From positions 1 through 5,082 of the forward strand of contig CAJOOL010000119.1 in the NCBI GenBank assembly GCA_905236115.1: a stretch of DNA of 5,082 nt. The letters are read 5' to 3'. Positions within the stretch are counted from its first letter, which is position 1; each line of letters begins with the position of its first letter. Shown here piece after piece: positions 1-5,082 of the stretch. The notes under the pieces are model-generated. The model saw nothing but the letters and a program-made list of their open reading frames with translations, had not been told where the DNA came from and did no database searches. The position numbers and the translations under genes were made by a program. Origin of the DNA: an uncultured Endomicrobiia bacterium (lineage in GTDB: Bacteria > Elusimicrobiota > Endomicrobiia > Endomicrobiales > Endomicrobiaceae).

Positions 1-372
1 GATATTCCCGTAGCGGAAGAAGCCGCAATTACTGCGGAATTTTTCGGAAATAATATTGTCAGATTATATGATGTCGGCGTTGCCGGACTGCACAGACTTT
101 TGGCTCACATTGATGATATTATGAGTGCTTCGGTTATCATAGCAGTTGCGGGAATGGAAGGTGCTCTTGCAAGCGTTATAGGCGGGCTGGCGGATTGTCC
201 GGTTATTGCCGTTCCTGCAAGCGTGGGGTACGGAGCTTCTTTTCACGGATTGTCGGCACTTTTGTCAATGCTGAATTCTTGTTCTGCAGGTGTATCGGTG
301 GTAAATATTGATAACGGTTTCGGAGCAGGCTATCTGGCAAATATGATTAATCACACGGAGATAAAAAAATGA
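1..372 (+). CDS. larB: Nickel pincer cofactor biosynthesis protein LarB, C-terminal part (5' end outside window)
   Basis: The frame is open from the first base and gives 123 residues before the TGA at 370-372. A full LarB is about 250 residues, so roughly the C-terminal half is here. It is the PurE/AIR-carboxylase-like domain: DIPVAEEA at the left edge, then [43 protein letters not shown] and the terminal [14 protein letters not shown]. These signatures separate LarB from true PurE. LarB acts in the cytoplasm on nicotinic acid adenine dinucleotide: it carboxylates C5 of the pyridinium ring and hydrolyses the phosphoanhydride, giving pyridinium-3,5-biscarboxylic acid mononucleotide, the first step to the NPN cofactor (family knowledge). 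The stop codon overlaps the larC start as ATGA, which points to translational coupling. The Met at position 100 is internal, not a start, because family-typical sequence precedes it. Confidence 0.95.
   Translation, partial: DIPVAEEAAITAEFFGNNIVRLYDVGVAGLHRLLAHIDDIMSASVIIAVAGMEGALASVIGGLADCPVIAVPASVGYGASFHGLSALLSMLNSCSAGVSVVNIDNGFGAGYLANMINHTEIKK
357..360 (+). promoter_or_regulatory. Ribosome binding site of larC inside the larB 3' end
   Basis: GGAG lies 8 nt before the ATG at 369, within the last larB codons. It supports this start and fits coupled translation across the 4-bp larB/larC overlap. Confidence 0.7.
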
Positions 373-1637
373 AAACATTATATTTGGATTGTTCCATGGG
401 TGCTGCCGGCGATATGCTTACCGCCGCTTTATATGAACTGCTGGACGATGCTGAAAAAAAAGATTTTATAAATCAAATGAACGGTATCGGAATTCCCAAA
501 ACTTTTTTCTCGGCAAAAAAGACGGAAAAATGCGGAATTGTCGGAACGCAGATTGACGTATCCGTTGACGGAATAAAAGAAGAAAATATTTTTATTGAAC
601 ACGAACATAACTGCAGCGAACATAGTAATGAACACATCGGCGAACATCATCACTGTCATAAAAATAACGAACATAATCATAACCACACGCATAATCATGC
701 ACATAATCATGCGTCTTTTCGGGAAATAACCGAAATTATAAATTCTTTGAAAGTTTCCGAAAAAATAAAAAATGATGTAACGGAAATTTATAAATTGATA
801 GCCGAAGCCGAAAGCAGCGTTCACGGAGTTCCCGTAACGGAAATTCATTTTCATGAAGTCGGAACGACTGATGCTGTTGCCGATATTACCGCAGTATGTA
901 TTTTAATGGACAAACTCGGGATAGAAAAAGTTATATCTTCCCCGGTAAATGTCGGAGGAGGACATATTCATTGTGCACACGGTATTTTGCCTGTTCCCGC
1001 ACCGGCAACGGCATTTATTTTAAAAGATGTGCCGATTTACGGCGGTGTAATTAAAGAAGAATTATGTACCCCCACAGGTGCGGCTTTACTTAAATATTTT
1101 GTAACTGATTTTGCAGATATGCCGATTATGAAAACTGAAAAAACAGGTTACGGTATGGGAAAGAAAAATTTTTCTTATACCAATTGTTTAAGAGCATTTT
1201 TAGGGACTTCAGAAAATACAAACAGCATTGTTGAACTTTCCTGCAACATAGACGACATAACTCCGGAAAGGATAGGTTTTGCTATGGAAATACTTTTTGA
1301 AGCGGGGGCATTAGATGTATATACAACAAATGTTTGTATGAAAAAGTCCCGTCCGGGGCTGATTCTTTCCGTTATATGCAAACAGGATATCAAAGATAAA
1401 ATAATCGGTTTGATTTTTAAGCATACCACCACTTTAGGCATAAGAGAAAATATAAGCCGCAGATACAGCCTTGACAGAAAAACGGAAAAAATACAAACGG
1501 TTTTCGGCGAAGTAAGAAAAAAAGTTTCCAAAGGTTACGGAACAACAAAAATAAAATACGAATATGACGACGTATCAAAAATCGCACGGGAACAAAATCT
1601 TTCAATTGAAGAAGTAATAAAAATATTAAGGAAATAA
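369..1637 (+). CDS. larC: Nickel pincer cofactor biosynthesis protein LarC (nickel insertase), single unbroken frame
   Basis: This gene encodes 422 residues, about the usual length of full LarC. LarC is the CTP-dependent cyclometallase that inserts Ni into pyridinium-3,5-bisthiocarboxylic acid mononucleotide, finishing the NPN cofactor after LarB and the sulfur-donating LarE (family knowledge). Visible signatures in order: the N-terminal [11 protein letters not shown] (residues 6-16), a His-rich segment (78-114, 15 His in 37 residues), [16 protein letters not shown] (158-173), [21 protein letters not shown] (194-214), CTPTGAALL (233-241) and the C-terminal domain start [18 protein letters not shown] (292-309). 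In Lactiplantibacillus plantarum larC is split into C1 and C2, joined by programmed frameshifting; here both domains are fused in one frame. The start is set by the GGAG site and the ATGA overlap with larB. The gene ends 9 bp from the end of convergent glmS. larE and a lactate racemase gene are not in the window. Confidence 0.95.
   Translation: MKTLYLDCSMGAAGDMLTAALYELLDDAEKKDFINQMNGIGIPKTFFSAKKTEKCGIVGTQIDVSVDGIKEENIFIEHEHNCSEHSNEHIGEHHHCHKNNEHNHNHTHNHAHNHASFREITEIINSLKVSEKIKNDVTEIYKLIAEAESSVHGVPVTEIHFHEVGTTDAVADITAVCILMDKLGIEKVISSPVNVGGGHIHCAHGILPVPAPATAFILKDVPIYGGVIKEELCTPTGAALLKYFVTDFADMPIMKTEKTGYGMGKKNFSYTNCLRAFLGTSENTNSIVELSCNIDDITPERIGFAMEILFEAGALDVYTTNVCMKKSRPGLILSVICKQDIKDKIIGLIFKHTTTLGIRENISRRYSLDRKTEKIQTVFGEVRKKVSKGYGTTKIKYEYDDVSKIAREQNLSIEEVIKILRK
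599..712 (+). repeat. His-rich, internally repetitive coding segment of larC
   Basis: This segment codes for LarC residues about 77-114, which alternate His with Asn, Glu, Ala and Thr, with Cys at 82 and 96. The 3' part is a short DNA repeat: CATAATCATGC occurs at 690-700 and again at 702-712, exactly 12 bp apart (HNHA twice), and CATAATCAT also occurs at 672-680. It probably grew by replication slippage. Its likely role is binding or storing nickel, by analogy with His-rich tails of nickel chaperones such as HypB and UreE. That role is inferred. Confidence 0.75.
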
Positions 1638-1646
1638 AGGAAACAC

Positions 1647-3482
1647 TTATTCAACTGTAACGGACTTAGCCAAATTTCTCGGCTGGTCAACATCGCAGCC
1701 TTTCATTACGGAAACATAATAAGCGAAGAATTGAAGCGGTATCACGTTTATCAGCGGAGAAAGATATTCTTGAGTTGACGGAACAAAAATACGGTAGTCG
1801 GAATTTTTGACAATTTCTGTATTTTCTTTATTTGCGATGGCAATAATTTTGGCACCTCTTGCTTTAGCCTCTTCAATATTGCTTAAAATTTTTTCATACA
1901 CTTTACTGCCGGTAGCTATAACCATAACAGGCATGGTCTCATCAATCAAAGCAATCGGTCCGTGTTTCATTTCGCCTGCAGGATAACCTTCCGCATAAAT
2001 GTAAGAAATTTCTTTCAGCTTCAAGGCTCCCTCAAGAGCTATAGGATAGTTGATATTTCTTGCAAGATAAATAAACTGCTTTGTAGTTTGAAAAAGTTTT
2101 GCAACAGCTTTTATATCATCGGAAAGTTTAAGCGTTTCGGCAATTTTATTCGGAATATCCCGCAGACCTGCAATAAAATCCGCAAGCTGTTTTTTTGTTA
2201 CGGTTTCTTTTTTATCTGCTATAAACATTACCAAAAGATACAATGCCGTAAGCTGTCCGGTAAATGCTTTTGTGGATGCTACGCCTATTTCGGGGCCGCA
2301 GTGCGTGTATAAAACATAATCGGCTTCCCTGCTGATGCTTGAGCCGACCACATTGCATATTGCAACGGTTTTAGATTTTTTTTCTTTGGCCAGTCTTAAA
2401 GCCGCCAAAGTATCCGCCGTTTCGCCGGACTGCGAAATAAAGATTGTTAAAACTTTATCGTCTATAACAGGTTCTCCGTATCTGAACTCGGAAGCGATGT
2501 TGACTTCCGTAGGAATTTTGGTAAAGTTTTCAAATAAGAATTTTGCCGTAAGCCCTGCATGATAAGAAGTGCCGCAGGCGACTATGCAAATTCTTGAAAT
2601 TTTTTCCAAATCCTGTTTTGTAAGCCCGACGGACTGAAGTATAATTCTGTTTTCTTCGTCGGAAATTCTTCCTCTGAAAGTATCTTGTATTGTTTGAGCC
2701 TGTTCATAAATTTCTTTCAGCATAAAATGTTTGTAACCGCATTTTTCCGCCTGAAGAGCATTCCATAAAATTTTTTGAGGTTTTCTTTCAACAACATTAC
2801 ACTGTCCGTCAAATATTTTTATGCCGTCTTTTTTTATCTGTGCTGTGTCGCCATTTTCCAAAAATATTACATCTTTGGTATAGGCCAGCAGTGCGGAAAC
2901 ATCCGAAGCTATAAAATTTTCTTCTTTGCCCAGCCCTATAACCAGCGGAGCATCTTTTCTTGCAGCAACTATCTGTGACTTGTCGTCGGCACAAACAGCA
3001 CACAGAGCATAAGCACCTCTGATATCTTTCAATGCGGACTGAACGGCGTCAAGAAGTGAATTTTTTTCTTTATAATATTTTTCTATCAAATGTGCGACAA
3101 CTTCGGTATCAGTTTCGGAAGCGAAAATATGTCCTTCGTTTTGCAGTTCGTTTTTGAGCTGAACGTAGTTTTCAATTATTCCGTTATGCACTACTACTAT
3201 TTTTCCGCTGCAATCCGTATGAGGGTGGGCATTTTCTTCGCTGGGTTTGCCGTGTGTTGCCCATCTGGTATGGCCTATGCCGATATTTCCGGAAATAGGA
3301 TTTGAATTTATATTTTCCCTCAGATTTATCAGCTTTCCGACGCTTCTTCTTCTTTCAATTTTTCCTGCGGCGATAACTGCAATGCCGGCAGAATCGTAGC
3401 CTCTGTATTCAAGTTTTTCCAAACCGTTATAAACCACGTCAACGGCATTTTTGCTTCCCGTATAACCCACTATTCCGCACAT
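1647..3482 (-). CDS. glmS: Glutamine--fructose-6-phosphate aminotransferase (isomerizing), GlmS
   Basis: This gene encodes 611 residues; E. coli GlmS has about 609. GlmS turns fructose-6-phosphate and glutamine into glucosamine-6-phosphate and glutamate in the cytoplasm, the committed step to UDP-GlcNAc for peptidoglycan and lipopolysaccharide. The start is the ATG at 3482 because the protein must begin MCGIVGY: Cys2 becomes the N-terminal nucleophile after Met removal. A further in-frame ATG at 3512 would bury that Cys. The glutaminase domain (about 1-240) shows EYRGYDSAG (25-33), GHTRWATHG (70-78) and HNGIIENY (99-106). The first SIS domain has CGTSYHAG (303-310), SQSGET (350-355) and ASTKAFTGQ (402-410). 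The second has EGALKLKEISY (484-494), GEMKHGP (503-509) and the conserved tail QPRNLAKSVTVE, with Lys606 as the expected sugar-binding Lys. No key residue appears missing. It is convergent with larC and has its own likely promoter and a strong ribosome binding site. Confidence 0.98.
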   Translation of the reverse strand: MCGIVGYTGSKNAVDVVYNGLEKLEYRGYDSAGIAVIAAGKIERRRSVGKLINLRENINSNPISGNIGIGHTRWATHGKPSEENAHPHTDCSGKIVVVHNGIIENYVQLKNELQNEGHIFASETDTEVVAHLIEKYYKEKNSLLDAVQSALKDIRGAYALCAVCADDKSQIVAARKDAPLVIGLGKEENFIASDVSALLAYTKDVIFLENGDTAQIKKDGIKIFDGQCNVVERKPQKILWNALQAEKCGYKHFMLKEIYEQAQTIQDTFRGRISDEENRIILQSVGLTKQDLEKISRICIVACGTSYHAGLTAKFLFENFTKIPTEVNIASEFRYGEPVIDDKVLTIFISQSGETADTLAALRLAKEKKSKTVAICNVVGSSISREADYVLYTHCGPEIGVASTKAFTGQLTALYLLVMFIADKKETVTKKQLADFIAGLRDIPNKIAETLKLSDDIKAVAKLFQTTKQFIYLARNINYPIALEGALKLKEISYIYAEGYPAGEMKHGPIALIDETMPVMVIATGSKVYEKILSNIEEAKARGAKIIAIANKENTEIVKNSDYRIFVPSTQEYLSPLINVIPLQFFAYYVSVMKGCDVDQPRNLAKSVTVE

Positions 3483-3488
3483 AAAATA

Positions 3489-3494
3489 CTCCTC
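3489..3494 (-). promoter_or_regulatory. Ribosome binding site of glmS
   Basis: On the - strand GAGGAG lies 6 nt before the ATG at 3482. It independently supports the MCGIVGY start over the in-frame ATG at 3512, which lies upstream of this site. Confidence 0.85.
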
Positions 3495-3549
3495 AATAAA
3501 AAGTTTCAACAAGTTCAGAAGCTAAATCCGCCTCAAGGTTTCCATTTAG

Positions 3550-3572
3550 AATTAATCAGCATTTACTTAATC
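3550..3572 (+). repeat. 23-bp inverted repeat, copy 1 (in the glmS leader)
   Basis: The sequence, containing ATTAATCAGCATTTACTTAA, is the exact reverse complement of 3682-3704. If the promoter at 3624-3652 is correct, this copy is transcribed in the glmS leader, about 70 nt before the start codon. Confidence 0.85.
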
Positions 3573-3623
3573 GTCGCTTACATTAATCTTATATTAATTG
3601 TCATTTTCTGAATTGTTTTTTAT

Positions 3624-3652
3624 ATTATACTAAATAATGGAAAGTTTGCGAA
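3624..3652 (-). promoter_or_regulatory. Putative sigma70-type promoter of glmS
   Basis: On the - strand a perfect TATAAT lies at 3629-3624, with TTCGCA (4 of 6 matches to TTGACA) at 3652-3647 and a 17-bp spacer. The expected start of transcription is near 3617, giving a leader of about 135 nt. There is no TG extension before the -10 box. In DNA this A/T-rich a perfect -10 can occur by chance, so the call rests on spacing and on glmS needing a promoter. Confidence 0.5.
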
Positions 3653-3681
3653 GCGGTTGTATTGAGAATAAAGGAAACACT

Positions 3682-3704
3682 GATTAAGTAAATGCTGATT
3701 AATT
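3682..3704 (-). repeat. 23-bp inverted repeat, copy 2
   Basis: This is a perfect 23/23 reverse complement of 3550-3572, reading GATTAAGTAAATGCTGATTA and onward on the + strand. The two copies bracket 109 bp that include the putative glmS promoter, so 3550-3704 has the form of a small element with terminal inverted repeats. I see no clear target-site duplication next to it. Confidence 0.85.
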
Positions 3705-3721
3705 ATTAATCAGCATTTACT
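3687..3721. repeat. 35-bp perfect palindrome formed by repeat copies 2 and 3
   Basis: AGTAAATGCTGATTAAT (3687-3703) and ATTAATCAGCATTTACT (3705-3721) are exact reverse complements around a single T at 3704. The right arm is a third copy of the repeat core found at 3551-3567. As RNA it could fold to about 16 bp with a 3-nt loop from either strand. No U-run follows on either strand, so it is not a typical intrinsic terminator. It may still act as a 3' end-protecting hairpin for the glycosyltransferase mRNA or as the end of a mobile repeat. Confidence 0.85.
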
Positions 3722-3805
3722 AAAAGAAATAAAAAAAATGTTTGTTTATTAATATAAAACAATACAAAACAAAAGACTGACTATTTTTATAAATTAGTAT
3801 AAAAC

Positions 3806-3865
3806 AGGATTGTAATCCTGGAAATTTAAGGATTGCAATCCTAAAAATTCTAGGATCGTAATCCT
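3806..3865. repeat. Three tandem 14-bp palindromes at exact 23-bp pitch
   Basis: AGGATTGTAATCCT (3806-3819), AGGATTGCAATCCT (3829-3842) and AGGATCGTAATCCT (3852-3865) start 23 bp apart each time. They are separated by two unlike 9-bp spacers. Each is a near-perfect dyad (AGGATT/AATCCT), the third with one arm change. The array lies 28 bp past the stop of the glycosyltransferase gene. On the - strand the last unit is flanked by C/G and followed by TTTT (CAGGATTACAATCCTG then TTTT), so it might work as a weak terminator. It could equally be a protein-binding array or an intergenic repeat family. Confidence 0.8.
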
Positions 3866-3893
3866 ATTTTGGTAAAGAGTTAAGAGTATATTT

Positions 3894-4649
3894 TTAACGG
3901 GAATTTATCAGATACAGCTTTACGTACTTTATGAAAATATAATAAGAGCTGAGGACTGCCCAGATAAACCCCTCAAGACCGTCAAGGAAACCTGCTTTTA
4001 AAATGTAAGGCTTTATAAAGCCTAAAACCGGTCTGAACAAAATATCGGTAATATGAAATTTTTTATTTTCGTCATATCTTTTGCGGGCATCAAGAGTGGT
4101 GTATTGGTCAAACTTTTTGAAATAATTATCCAAATTCGGAAACGAATTATGATAAAAAATATTTTTTAAGTAACCTATTTTTCCTTTAACTTCCAATCTT
4201 TCATGTACCACCCCGCCTGTATACTGCGACAAAATTTTTTTTGCAAGTCTGAGACGAAATTCTTTTGCCATACCGGAATGCTTCATCTGTCTGCCGAGGA
4301 AAAAATTAGTTCTTGTTAAATAAAATCCGTCATAATCCACGCTGTCAACATCACAAATATTTTTCTTAATTTCTTCTTTTAATTCGTCCGATAAATATTC
4401 GTCGGCATCAAGATGTAAAACCCATTCGTTTGAAGCAAGCGACAGAGCATAATTTTTTTGGTTGGAAAAATTATCAAAATTTCTTGTAAAAATTTTAGCA
4501 CCGTATTGTTTGGCAATTTCAACGGTGTTGTCGGCAGAACCGCTATCAAGTATCACAATTTCATTTACCAAATCTTTTACACTGTCCAAAGATTTGGCAA
4601 GATTTTTTTCTTCGTTTTTAGTAATCATCACAAGCGATATTTTGTTCAT
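3894..4649 (-). CDS. Glycosyltransferase family 2, WaaE/KdtX-like (probable LPS-core or envelope glycan transferase)
   Basis: This gene encodes 251 residues, the usual size of the WaaE/KdtX group. It is a GT-A fold inverting transferase: the N-terminal ISLVMITKNEEKNLAKSLDSV (4-24) and IVILDSGSADNTVEIA (31-46) form the nucleotide-sugar site. NQKNYAL (63-69) follows, then VLHLDADEYLS (77-87) with the metal-binding DAD at 81-83. SGMAKEFRLRL (125-135) and GGVVHERLEVKG (145-156) are typical of this subgroup. The C-terminal part (about 204-248) is hydrophobic and aromatic (FIWAVLSSYYIFIKYVKLY) and probably attaches to the inner face of the membrane. Donor and acceptor cannot be read from the sequence; E. 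coli-type relatives glucosylate core heptose. The start codon is ATG with no clear Shine-Dalgarno before it, only an A/T-rich leader. The next gene upstream on this strand is another glycosyltransferase, 74 bp away, probably cotranscribed. Confidence 0.9.
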   Translation of the reverse strand: MNKISLVMITKNEEKNLAKSLDSVKDLVNEIVILDSGSADNTVEIAKQYGAKIFTRNFDNFSNQKNYALSLASNEWVLHLDADEYLSDELKEEIKKNICDVDSVDYDGFYLTRTNFFLGRQMKHSGMAKEFRLRLAKKILSQYTGGVVHERLEVKGKIGYLKNIFYHNSFPNLDNYFKKFDQYTTLDARKRYDENKKFHITDILFRPVLGFIKPYILKAGFLDGLEGFIWAVLSSYYIFIKYVKLYLINSR

Positions 4650-4685
4650 ACTATTTTATTTCAACCATTAATTTTTAACTATGAG

Positions 4686-4707
4686 ATTCCCGACTACACT
4701 CGGGAAT
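4686..4707. repeat. Short hairpin repeat (CATTCCCGA/TCGGGAATG type) between two glycosyltransferase genes
   Basis: ATTCCCGA (4686-4693) and TCGGGAAT (4700-4707) are perfect 8-bp inverted arms around a CTACAC loop, followed on the + strand by GACA. It lies 16 nt past the stop of the gene ending at 4724 and is much more GC-rich than its surroundings. No T-run follows on the - strand, so it is a poor intrinsic terminator. Its form resembles GTCATTCCCG...CGGGAAT intergenic repeats scattered in many bacterial genomes. Whether it is multicopy here cannot be told from one window. Confidence 0.75.
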
Positions 4708-4723
4708 GACAGAAAAAGACAAT

Positions 4724-5082
4724 TTATAATTTACAACCAATAAATTTCTTTATGACAAAATTTTCAAATTTGTTTCTGTTCTTTTCAAAATATTTCAATA
4801 AAGATTCGTTATACATTTTCTTTTTATCAAATGTCATTTTATCGTCGCTGCCAAGCCCGCCGTAGTGATAAACTCTGGCTTCGGGAAGATAACAGATATT
4901 TTTCCCTGCCAGCTTCAATCGTCTGAACAAATCGGTTTCTTCCAAATAGAAAAAATATCTTTCGTCAAAACAGCCTACATCGCCCATATATTTTTTATTT
5001 ATTATAAAACAAGCTCCGCGTAAAGAATTAACTTTATAACATTTGCCTTCTCTGTAAAAATTTTCCTTTATTGAAACATACA
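4724..5082 (-). CDS. Glycosyltransferase family 2, rhamnosyltransferase-like, C-terminal part (5' end outside window)
   Basis: The frame is open from the right edge to the TAA at 4726-4724, giving 118 residues. The ATG at 4987 is internal because conserved sequence comes before it. The visible part reads RGACFIINKKYMGDVGCFDERYF, then YLEETDLFRRLKLAGKNICYLPEARVYHYGG. That is the classic second half of the GT2 catalytic domain in WbbL/RfbN-like rhamnosyltransferases and related enzymes: a GA-FIINK acceptor-side strand, the FDERYFFYLEETDL motif with catalytic-base-type acidic residues, and the YLPEARVYHYGG end of the fold. A Lys-rich tail of about 45 residues follows. The sugar and acceptor are unknown; O-antigen, capsule or another surface glycan is likely. 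It lies upstream of, and codirectional with, the WaaE-like gene, 74 bp away. Confidence 0.9.
   Translation of the reverse strand, partial: YVSIKENFYREGKCYKVNSLRGACFIINKKYMGDVGCFDERYFFYLEETDLFRRLKLAGKNICYLPEARVYHYGGLGSDDKMTFDKKKMYNESLLKYFEKNRNKFENFVIKKFIGCKL

Larger units (their letters stand above)
3483..3893. other. 411-bp gene-free, repeat-rich intergenic region between a glycosyltransferase gene and glmS
   Basis: No open frame of credible length or family similarity lies here on either strand; the longest start-to-stop stretch I followed, from 3638 on the + strand, gives 16 residues. The region is strongly A/T-rich and packed with inverted repeats and palindromes, listed separately. It holds the putative glmS promoter and about 135 bp of glmS leader. 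The stretch 3724-3805 is nearly pure A/T with runs such as A8 and has no recognisable feature. I see no textbook intrinsic terminator for the glycosyltransferase gene ending at 3894, so readthrough toward glmS is possible. Confidence 0.8.

Noticed and set aside
429..854. 141-codon - strand ORF antisense to larC
   Set aside because: It is a shadow of the real gene: the translation is Phe/Met/Ile-rich because it reads the antisense of the His/Asn/Lys-rich larC segment, with no recognisable motif.
1962..2312. 116-codon + strand ORF antisense to glmS
   Set aside because: The sequence is fully explained by the conserved glmS frame, and the Cys/Phe-rich translation has no family likeness.
3483..3512. 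In-frame upstream start for glmS at 3512, adding 10 residues
   Set aside because: GlmS needs Cys at position 2 as N-terminal nucleophile, and the GAGGAG site sits just before the ATG at 3482. The extra residues include no family sequence.
3483..3617. glmS ribozyme or riboswitch in the glmS leader
   Set aside because: The leader is about 135 nt and A/T-rich, and I could not find the conserved ribozyme core or its pairing pattern. A covariance-model search would settle it.
3638..3688. 16-codon + strand ORF starting ATGGAAAGTTTGCG
   Set aside because: It has no clear ribosome binding site, resembles no known protein, and runs into the repeat copy; chance is the simpler explanation.
3777..3803. 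Possible + strand promoter (CTGACT ... TATAAA)
   Set aside because: The spacer is only 15 bp, the -35 is poor, and no gene lies downstream on the + strand.
3806..3865. CRISPR array
   Set aside because: The units are 14-bp palindromes with 9-bp spacers, far shorter than CRISPR repeats and spacers, and no cas gene is present.
4651..4668. Five-codon leader ORF (MVEIK) ending just before the glycosyltransferase start at 4649
   Set aside because: It is too short to distinguish from chance in an A/T-rich leader, and it has no Shine-Dalgarno of its own.

Overview
This window looks like bacterial chromosome with low GC content (clearly A/T-rich by eye, with A/T-ending codons favoured). Two glycosyltransferase-2 genes, one of them like the WaaE/KdtX lipopolysaccharide-core enzymes, suggest a diderm (Gram-negative-type) cell envelope. 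I cannot fix the lineage from the sequence alone. An anaerobic low-GC group such as Elusimicrobiota/Endomicrobium or Spirochaetes is only a guess. I see no phage, plasmid, transposase, CRISPR or stable-RNA gene.

Layout. Bases 1-1637 (+ strand) hold the 3' part of larB and the complete larC, overlapping by 4 bp (ATGA). Both make the nickel-pincer nucleotide (NPN) cofactor used by lactate racemase-type enzymes. LarC is a single unbroken frame and carries a striking His-rich insert. Only 9 bp after larC, the convergent glmS gene ends. glmS runs on the - strand from a start codon at 3482 and encodes the complete 611-residue glucosamine-6-phosphate synthase.

Bases 3483-3893 are a 411-bp gene-free, very A/T-rich stretch full of repeats. 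It contains a 23-bp inverted-repeat pair about 110 bp apart, a third copy that forms a 35-bp perfect palindrome with the second, a likely glmS promoter between the inverted copies, and three small palindromes at an exact 23-bp pitch. Beyond it, still on the - strand, are a complete WaaE-like glycosyltransferase (3894-4649), a 74-bp gap with a CATTCCCG/CGGGAATG-type hairpin, and the C-terminal part of a second, rhamnosyltransferase-like GT2 gene that runs off the right edge.

How the parts fit. GlmS makes glucosamine-6-phosphate, the precursor of UDP-GlcNAc for peptidoglycan and lipid A. It lies downstream of, and codirectional with, two envelope-sugar transferases, so the - strand is broadly a cell-envelope locus. 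The larBC pair is functionally separate. The protein-coding content is conventional; the least explained part is the repeat-rich glmS upstream region.
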